A DNA stretch of 64,000 nucleotides from Anas platyrhynchos (lineage: Eukaryota > Chordata > Aves > Anseriformes > Anatidae): NCBI RefSeq assembly GCF_047663525.1, contig NC_092611.1, positions 5,617,001 to 5,681,000 on the forward strand, written 5' to 3'. How positions within the stretch are numbered: position 1 is the first letter of the stretch; each line of letters opens with the position of its first letter. This document shows positions 60,801-64,000 of this stretch, in pieces. Under the pieces are notes generated by a model. The model did no database searches. It saw nothing but the letters and a program-made list of their open reading frames with translations, and was not told the DNA's origin. Both the position numbers and the translations under genes were made by a program.

Positions 60801-63639
60801 GGAACACGTTCTAATTATCTCTTCTGAAAGAAATCAATGCTTTCATTTTGGTATAATCAGGATAATAACAACACAAGCGCTGAGGGCTTTACTTCTCCAA
60901 GGCACCGTATAAACATTCAGAATTAATTGCTCACATTGTTGCTGAAAACTTGAACTCGTGTTCCACCGGCTCAAAGTTTGTCATTTCAACAAAGATCTGC
61001 AAAGAAAGAAAGCTAAGCTTAGCTGATTCACACAAGGACGTGATGTGCAGGTCTGCTTGGGTGCCAGAACAGAGAATGTGAGCTCTGTAACTCTGAAACC
61101 ACAGTCCCTCGCATGACACAGAACATAAGCAGACCCCAAAATCCCCAGGCTCAATATTGTGTGTCTTTCCCCTGGGTACAGTGAGGGTTAACACCACAAA
61201 ATGGAACAGGAATGGCCCAGCTGGCATCAGCCAGCAAGCACTAAGCATAAGACACAGACACAGAGCATGTACCCTGCCCTGAGATTTATAGAGAACAGTC
61301 TGTTCAGGGGACCAGTCTGTGAAAGGCAGGCCTGCCAACACTCCTGCGTCCTTACAGGGTTCTGCATCGTGTTTGTGGTGGAGGACATAAGGTTCCCTGA
61401 GTAGAATCTTATTACCTGCAGGCAGTTCTGCAAACACTGAGGTTTTTCTTTTAGGGAGAACTTTTGTAGAAGTCTTAGGATGTTTTTGAAAAGAAGAAAG
61501 ATTGATTTGCGAACTTGAAGAAGATCATCAGTTGAAAAGTAAACCTCGTCAGGGTCCTCTTCTTCCTCCTCTTCGAGCATCTCGTCCACCTGTATTGGTA
61601 GAGAAAAGAAACAGAACTGTCTTGCCCCACAGCAGTGACTGATCTCTTTTGCACATTTTGGTGTTTCAAAGAGTTCTCAGGCTCGGTCCTACAGTATTTC
61701 ACATCCAAAATTCTAAGTCTTTTCATTCAGATTAGTTAAATGCATCTAATAATGGAAAAAAAAAAAAAAAAAGGAAAAACAGGCAGAAGGATGAAAGCTG
61801 CATACACTGCAAGAAAGCTCCAGCAGAGCTTATCCTCATTTTGCAGGTTTCAAATGAGGAAAGTCCATCGGAACTGAAGACAATTATCTGAATTCTAATA
61901 TGATAACTGAAATCCATCATCTTCCCTTGCTTGTCATTACCCCCTGGCACCAATATTCCGTCGGGATTCTGATGTGTGATCCTTGGTTCCATTTAAAAAT
62001 CACATAAGCATCAGTTGGCAGCTGAGTACAGCTAACCACAGCATTCAGCCCTTAACTCCCCATCAGCAAGGAAACTCGAATGCTGTTTGCAAGCTTGTCA
62101 CATACGAACTTGCAGATGTCCTGAAGAAGATGATATAAATTAGCTTCTCCCTTTGCTACGGAGCTTTCTAACAATGTTACAGACAAATAAGCTTCACTTT
62201 TCTATTCATCAGCAGCCAAGAAACTGAACTGAATCATCAGACCTCTGAAATTCTTAACAATAGCTAGAGAATCAAAAGTACAGACCAACTGCTGAAGAAA
62301 AGGTTAAGCAAAAGAAAAAAAAACAAAGGCTGAAAAAGAGAACTATCACACTAACCTAGAACTTAAATAGGTTGCCAACAATTTGCTCATTAATAGAGGC
62401 TTTTATCTGAAGACATTACACAAACATCTTACGTTGGAGCTCCTGTTCCTGCTTGGCTTTCCTTTCTTTCTATTTGTTCTTGCATTGGTCTGAGAGCTTG
62501 CAGCATGCGTCTTCTTTCTTTTCCTCATCAGGTTTGGTTCCTGAGGCCAGCTTTTTCTCAGGATTTGAAGACATTTATCAAACATCAGCATGTGGAACAT
62601 CCGGCTAGCTATACTACCTGCCCAGAGAAGAAAATATGAGCCACCTTCTGGACAAAATACGTAGACAGCAGAAAGTCACCTGGCCATCTCTCCATTTGCT
62701 TTTACAGAAGGAGATGGCAAGGACAGAAGCACTGTCCTAGGAACCTAAGAAAGATCAGCAGGAGAAAAAAAAGTATCATTTGAACAAAACCTGTTGGTAT
62801 CAGGTCCTACAATCAGCAACGACATTCTCCAGTAGTATCACTACCCGACTGCCCCCTGCAACAAGGAATCATGTTTTATCCAACCATAAGGAGGTGCATC
62901 CCTTCACTCACCTGGGATTTCGAGCAGTAAGAAGTACAACCCAGCTGCATGAAGAGCATAAACCCTCTGCTGCGTGTTAGCTTTTTTATCCAGGCCCGCT
63001 TGGACAAAGTGGTACAACACAGCCACAAGAGCGTTCTGCGAGAGGTTGTTTTCAGCAAACAAGGCCCAGATATTCTAAGGCAAAATACAAGAACAGCAGT
63101 AAGAAACCCAGCAAGAAGCTAGCTCTCTACAAGGACACCCACTCAAAAAAGACCTCAGACAAAATGGTTATCACAAAGGCCTTTCTCATGCTGTACTCTA
63201 AAAATTCTTGTGAGCTATACTGTGGCAAGACATTTCCTTTGCAGTTACCACGAATATTTTAACAGTTGCCGCTGCAATCAAACCACACATACATGTGATT
63301 TTTGGATAAACATCGTAATTGGTTTCCTCTGAAATATTCTGTTGTGTATGCCAGACAAAGATTTTCTGGTGCAGTCTCTCCGAATATTTTTATAAAATTC
63401 AAGCCAGGATAGCCTTGAATAACAGCAAAACACAGGACCTGTGTCTTTGCTGGGCACTCTGCAGCCTGGTGTGATCAGCCTTACCCGTCTGTTCTCATTG
63501 TCCACAACAGTGAACGGAGAGAGAGCCTGGTAAAGGCAGGTGAAAGCATTCAGCCCATCTTCTGTGATCTCCCTTTCTATCTTGGGGTCCAGAGGTTCAG
63601 CCTCTGTGAAATCGAGGTCCCAGACTGTGTTCACCCAGA
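36732..63639 (-). CDS. NCAPD3: NCAPD3, condensin II subunit CAP-D3 (34 exons, 5' partial)
   Basis: Read 63639 down to 36732, this joins 34 coding exons, listed individually as exons 2-35. They total 4409 nt, or 1468 residues plus stop, with no frame break. Coding exon 1 (about 22 residues in human) lies beyond the window. CAP-D3 is the HEAT-repeat, non-SMC regulatory subunit of condensin II, which sits in the nucleus and starts chromosome condensation in prophase. Seen in the product: [18 protein letters not shown] near the N-terminus; a basic RKRKK cluster; an acidic [10 protein letters not shown] patch; helical HEAT-type repeats throughout; the condensin Cnd1-like core ([20 protein letters not shown] through [15 protein letters not shown]); and a tail rich in SP/TP sites ending RRTPLKPAN. 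One intron is GC-AG. In human the gene starts head to head with VPS26B, so that gene is expected just outside. Confidence 0.96.
36924..36984 (-). CDS. NCAPD3: NCAPD3 exon 34
   Basis: Encodes [19 protein letters not shown] (human NDILCLSLPDK). Acceptor ttgcag, donor CC|gtaagt. It joins exon 33 in frame only if that exon uses the GC donor. Confidence 0.92.
37084..37158 (-). CDS. NCAPD3: NCAPD3 exon 33 (GC donor)
   Basis: Encodes [20 protein letters not shown] then [12 protein letters not shown] is invariant with human. The donor is CCAG|gcaagt, a GC-AG intron; continuing to the next GT would cross a stop codon. Acceptor ctttcag. Confidence 0.93.
39484..39545 (-). mobile_element. Possible CR1 LINE relic
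   Basis: TTAGAGCTGGAAAGGACTGG, then CTGCAGCAGGGTTCTGTAG, resembles the antisense CR1 3' region (TAGAGTTGGAAAGGACC...AGCAGGTTCC) but is strongly diverged. In NCAPD3 intron 32. Confidence 0.4.
39971..40048 (-). CDS. NCAPD3: NCAPD3 exon 32
   Basis: Encodes [20 protein letters not shown] then ISTPE. The S-T-P site aligns by position from the C-terminus with human Thr1415, a known CDK1 site that recruits PLK1. Acceptor ttctag, donor C|gtaagt. Confidence 0.93.
40168..40307 (-). CDS. NCAPD3: NCAPD3 exon 31
   Basis: Encodes [20 protein letters not shown] then [10 protein letters not shown] and a Ser-rich end (human MSLSTIAILNSVKKAVE). Acceptor ctgtag, donor G|gtagga. Confidence 0.94.
40533..40699 (-). 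CDS. NCAPD3: NCAPD3 exon 30
   Basis: Encodes a Pro/Ser-rich disordered segment: [44 protein letters not shown]. Several SP/TP motifs. Acceptor tctgtag, donor AG|gtatgg. Confidence 0.92.
41433..41588 (-). CDS. NCAPD3: NCAPD3 exon 29 (3' edge uncertain)
   Basis: Encodes [34 protein letters not shown] and a charged end with ASALQAE; the first part matches human [20 protein letters not shown] closely. Acceptor gctccag. The donor GAG|gtggtt is weak but in phase 0. Other phase-0 options (CGC|gtgctg, TTT|gtgcag, CAG|gcagag) are no better. Unspliced, the frame runs to a stop at 41372-41370. Confidence 0.85.
42024..42134 (-). CDS. NCAPD3: NCAPD3 exon 28
   Basis: Encodes [20 protein letters not shown] then [17 protein letters not shown], very close to human. 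The donor gtaaga is good. The acceptor tttaaaaaag|GTT lacks a pyrimidine tract; homology and phase 0 fix it. Confidence 0.92.
42706..42905 (-). CDS. NCAPD3: NCAPD3 exon 27
   Basis: Encodes [34 protein letters not shown], then [13 protein letters not shown]. Acceptor gttgcag, donor CAG|gtaagt. Confidence 0.95.
43054..43187 (-). CDS. NCAPD3: NCAPD3 exon 26
   Basis: Encodes [20 protein letters not shown] then [19 protein letters not shown] and SHSVL, close to human. Acceptor gctacag, donor G|gtaggg. Confidence 0.95.
43524..43661 (-). CDS. NCAPD3: NCAPD3 exon 25
   Basis: Encodes [20 protein letters not shown] then [19 protein letters not shown] and RFPQSER, among the best conserved parts of the protein. 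Acceptor tttccag, donor GCG|gtcagt. Confidence 0.95.
44913..44992 (-). CDS. NCAPD3: NCAPD3 exon 24
   Basis: Encodes [20 protein letters not shown] then PNPDIA, a HEAT-type helix pair. Acceptor ccttacag, donor CAG|gtaaaa. Confidence 0.95.
45761..45999 (-). CDS. NCAPD3: NCAPD3 exon 23 (condensin core)
   Basis: Encodes [60 protein letters not shown] and [13 protein letters not shown]. This is the signature of the condensin Cnd1 HEAT region. Acceptor tttcacag, donor CAG|gtaagg. Confidence 0.96.
46454..46500. repeat. 21-bp tandem duplication, 26-bp period
   Basis: GAAGTTTAAAAGAATGATGT and the following T recur with one substitution 26 bp later. In NCAPD3 intron 22. Confidence 0.8.
47019..47126 (-). 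CDS. NCAPD3: NCAPD3 exon 22
   Basis: Encodes [20 protein letters not shown] then [15 protein letters not shown]. The first half is a variable linker; VIRAHAxITLGK is conserved. Acceptor ttcgtag, donor G|gtaagc. Confidence 0.93.
47221..47326 (-). CDS. NCAPD3: NCAPD3 exon 21
   Basis: Encodes [20 protein letters not shown] then [15 protein letters not shown]. Acceptor tttatag, donor T|gtgagg. Confidence 0.94.
47840..47947 (-). CDS. NCAPD3: NCAPD3 exon 20
   Basis: Encodes [20 protein letters not shown] then [16 protein letters not shown]. Acceptor ggaacag, donor TTT|gtaagt. Confidence 0.94.
49360..49475 (-). CDS. NCAPD3: NCAPD3 exon 19
   Basis: Encodes [20 protein letters not shown] then [18 protein letters not shown]. 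Acceptor cttttcag, donor CAG|gtgtga (slightly weak). Confidence 0.93.
49608..49705 (-). CDS. NCAPD3: NCAPD3 exon 18
   Basis: Encodes [20 protein letters not shown] then [12 protein letters not shown]. Acceptor gtttttcag, donor G|gtgagt. Confidence 0.94.
50044..50235 (-). CDS. NCAPD3: NCAPD3 exon 17
   Basis: Encodes [40 protein letters not shown] and [20 protein letters not shown]. Acceptor ccttgtag, donor AG|gtatgt. Confidence 0.95.
51597..51611. repeat. Poly-T run (15 T)
   Basis: Homopolymer in NCAPD3 intron 16. On the NCAPD3 strand it is a poly-A run. Confidence 0.85.
51723..51943 (-). CDS. NCAPD3: NCAPD3 exon 16
   Basis: Encodes [40 protein letters not shown] and [16 protein letters not shown]. 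Acceptor ttctctcag, donor AG|gtaagt. Confidence 0.95.
52705..52839 (-). CDS. NCAPD3: NCAPD3 exon 15
   Basis: Encodes [20 protein letters not shown], then [20 protein letters not shown] and TELLV, a clear HEAT repeat. Acceptor acttccag, donor GTG|gtgaga. Confidence 0.95.
53733..53806 (-). CDS. NCAPD3: NCAPD3 exon 14
   Basis: Encodes [20 protein letters not shown] then SALQ (human [22 protein letters not shown]). Acceptor ttggatag, donor CAG|gtacag. Confidence 0.94.
56550..56633 (-). CDS. NCAPD3: NCAPD3 exon 13 (variable linker)
   Basis: Encodes [20 protein letters not shown] then NDTAVLD. Poorly conserved linker. Supported by splice sites (tttcag, G|gtacat) and phase agreement rather than strong similarity. 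Confidence 0.82.
56803..56865 (-). CDS. NCAPD3: NCAPD3 exon 12 (variable linker)
   Basis: Encodes [20 protein letters not shown], a Ser/Thr/Asn-rich linker. Acceptor ttggcag, donor G|gtatag. Phase fits both neighbours. Confidence 0.82.
57381..57633 (-). CDS. NCAPD3: NCAPD3 exon 11
   Basis: Encodes [60 protein letters not shown] and SIQDLLQG. Strong similarity to human. Acceptor ctctttcag, donor T|gtaagt. Confidence 0.96.
57809..57934 (-). CDS. NCAPD3: NCAPD3 exon 10
   Basis: Encodes [20 protein letters not shown] then [20 protein letters not shown] and SK. Acceptor tttttcag, donor AAA|gtaagt. Confidence 0.95.
58532..58604 (-). CDS. NCAPD3: NCAPD3 exon 9
   Basis: Encodes [20 protein letters not shown] then ICTK. 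Acceptor ctgcacag, donor AAG|gtatgc. Confidence 0.94.
59299..59432 (-). CDS. NCAPD3: NCAPD3 exon 8
   Basis: Encodes [20 protein letters not shown] then [20 protein letters not shown] and IKFI. Acceptor cttccag, donor CAG|gtgaag. Confidence 0.94.
60580..60667 (-). CDS. NCAPD3: NCAPD3 exon 7
   Basis: Encodes [20 protein letters not shown] then SPLHGTENK. [21 protein letters not shown] matches human. Acceptor ttgcctag, donor AAG|gtaaaa. Confidence 0.95.
60935..60996 (-). CDS. NCAPD3: NCAPD3 exon 6
   Basis: Encodes [20 protein letters not shown]. Acceptor tctttgcag, donor AT|gtgagc. Confidence 0.94.
61416..61589 (-). CDS. NCAPD3: NCAPD3 exon 5 (acidic patch)
   Basis: Encodes [40 protein letters not shown] and [18 protein letters not shown]. 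Six consecutive Glu follow a basic exon. Acceptor caatacag, donor CAG|gtaata. Confidence 0.95.
61756..61772. repeat. Poly-A run (17 A)
   Basis: Homopolymer in NCAPD3 intron 4; a T-run on the gene's strand. No retroposed body recognised. Confidence 0.85.
62433..62617 (-). CDS. NCAPD3: NCAPD3 exon 4 (basic cluster)
   Basis: Encodes [20 protein letters not shown], the RKRKK cluster, then [14 protein letters not shown]. The basic clusters are candidate nuclear localisation signals. Acceptor tgggcag, donor AAC|gtaaga. Confidence 0.94.
62912..63074 (-). CDS. NCAPD3: NCAPD3 exon 3
   Basis: Encodes [40 protein letters not shown] and [14 protein letters not shown]. Acceptor gccttag, donor CAG|gtgagt. 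Confidence 0.95.
63485..63639 (-). CDS. NCAPD3: NCAPD3 exon 2 (first coding exon in window)
   Basis: Encodes [20 protein letters not shown] then [19 protein letters not shown] and VVDNENRR. Human has WVDTVWELDFTETEPLDP after about 22 residues of exon 1. The acceptor cttgtag precedes TC, so an upstream exon must supply the first base of the split codon. Donor CGG|gtaagg. A Met in this exon is internal, not the start. Confidence 0.94.
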
Positions 63640-63773
63640 CTACAAGACATGAAAAAAAGAAAAGAGATGTGAAGTTTGTTTTGCATTGCTGGTAAGACAG
63701 AAGCAGGTGTTTGTGTGCTGACCACCTCGACGTCCAGACCTAAGGCAAGGTGGGTTTAGACGCTTTGGGGTGT

Positions 63774-63824
63774 GTTCTTTATATTATTTTCAGCCCATGT
63801 AGTTGCAGTTCTTTATATTATTTT
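63774..63824. repeat. Exact 17-bp direct repeat, 34-bp period
   Basis: GTTCTTTATATTATTTT at 63774-63790 and again at 63808-63824. Local duplication in NCAPD3 intron 1. Confidence 0.85.
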
Positions 63825-63849
63825 GTGGATTTCTCTAAAGACTGGTTTG

Positions 63850-63975
63850 CACACACAGGTGAACATACACTAAAGCACCCCAGACACCCACACAGGGGGC
63901 ACACACACACGAGCACACACCAAAACACCCGTGGGGCAGCCCCACCCCCCGACACACACACAGCTCCCACACAAA
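63850..63975. repeat. CA-rich degenerate microsatellite
   Basis: Repeated ACACAC blocks interrupted by CCC and GGGGC segments. Longest pure run about 10 bp. Low complexity, probably length-variable. Confidence 0.8.
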
Positions 63976-64000
63976 CCACTTATTTTATCTTTTTTCCCCC

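Larger units (their letters stand above)
63640..64000 (-). other. NCAPD3: NCAPD3 intron 1 (part)
   Basis: No ATG-bearing exon with a donor in the right phase was found. The segment holds a small duplication and a CA-rich stretch, listed separately, and no CpG-rich promoter. The true exon 1 and promoter should lie to the right of the window. Confidence 0.6.

Noticed and set aside
1..64000. CRISPR arrays, prokaryotic operons, tRNA or rRNA genes, endogenous viral genes
   Set aside because: None seen. Intron-exon structure throughout is that of a vertebrate nuclear locus. No tRNA cloverleaf, viral gene or regularly spaced repeat array was recognised.

Overview
The window is vertebrate nuclear DNA, almost certainly from a bird. 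It holds two complete or nearly complete multi-exon genes in convergent (tail-to-tail) orientation: JAM3 on the + strand and NCAPD3 on the - strand. The pairing and order match the JAM3-NCAPD3 neighbourhood of human 11q25 (established knowledge). The bird call rests on relics with the CR1 LINE 3' end (about 18991-19055 and 23746-23835, possibly 39484-39545), on compact introns, and on the few recognisable repeats. I cannot name the species.

Layout. Positions 1-1400 are upstream flank with no gene I can support. A G/C-skewed minisatellite (about 1467-1945) abuts a CpG-rich promoter and 5'UTR. JAM3 exon 1 (ATG at 2145) encodes the signal peptide. A second GC-rich minisatellite (about 2338-2880) opens a 24.3-kb first intron, which fills the window to 26465 and has no supportable gene inside it. 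JAM3 coding exons 2-9 lie between 26466 and 32520 and join without a frame break into a 300-residue protein. A 3'UTR follows, with several alternative poly(A) signals between 35028 and 35805.

NCAPD3 follows on the other strand. Its poly(A) signal candidates lie near 36411 and 36135, the stop codon is at 36734-36732, and 34 coding exons run up to 63639. The first coding exon and the promoter lie beyond position 64000. Every splice phase agrees, giving 1468 visible residues plus stop, against about 1498 for the human protein including its exon 1. One intron needs a GC-AG donor (37083-37082). Two other splice sites look weak.

Function. JAM3 is a two-Ig-domain junctional adhesion molecule with a PDZ-binding C-terminus. 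NCAPD3 is the HEAT-repeat subunit CAP-D3 of condensin II, with a C-terminal tail rich in proline-directed phosphorylation sites. The two genes have no functional link; they share only a short 3' interval of a few hundred bases.

I found no unknown system. The best leads are the paired minisatellites around JAM3 exon 1, the GC-AG intron and weak donor in NCAPD3, the close convergent 3' ends, and an 18-bp palindrome in the JAM3 3'UTR. Comparisons with human proteins come from memory of those families, not from a search.
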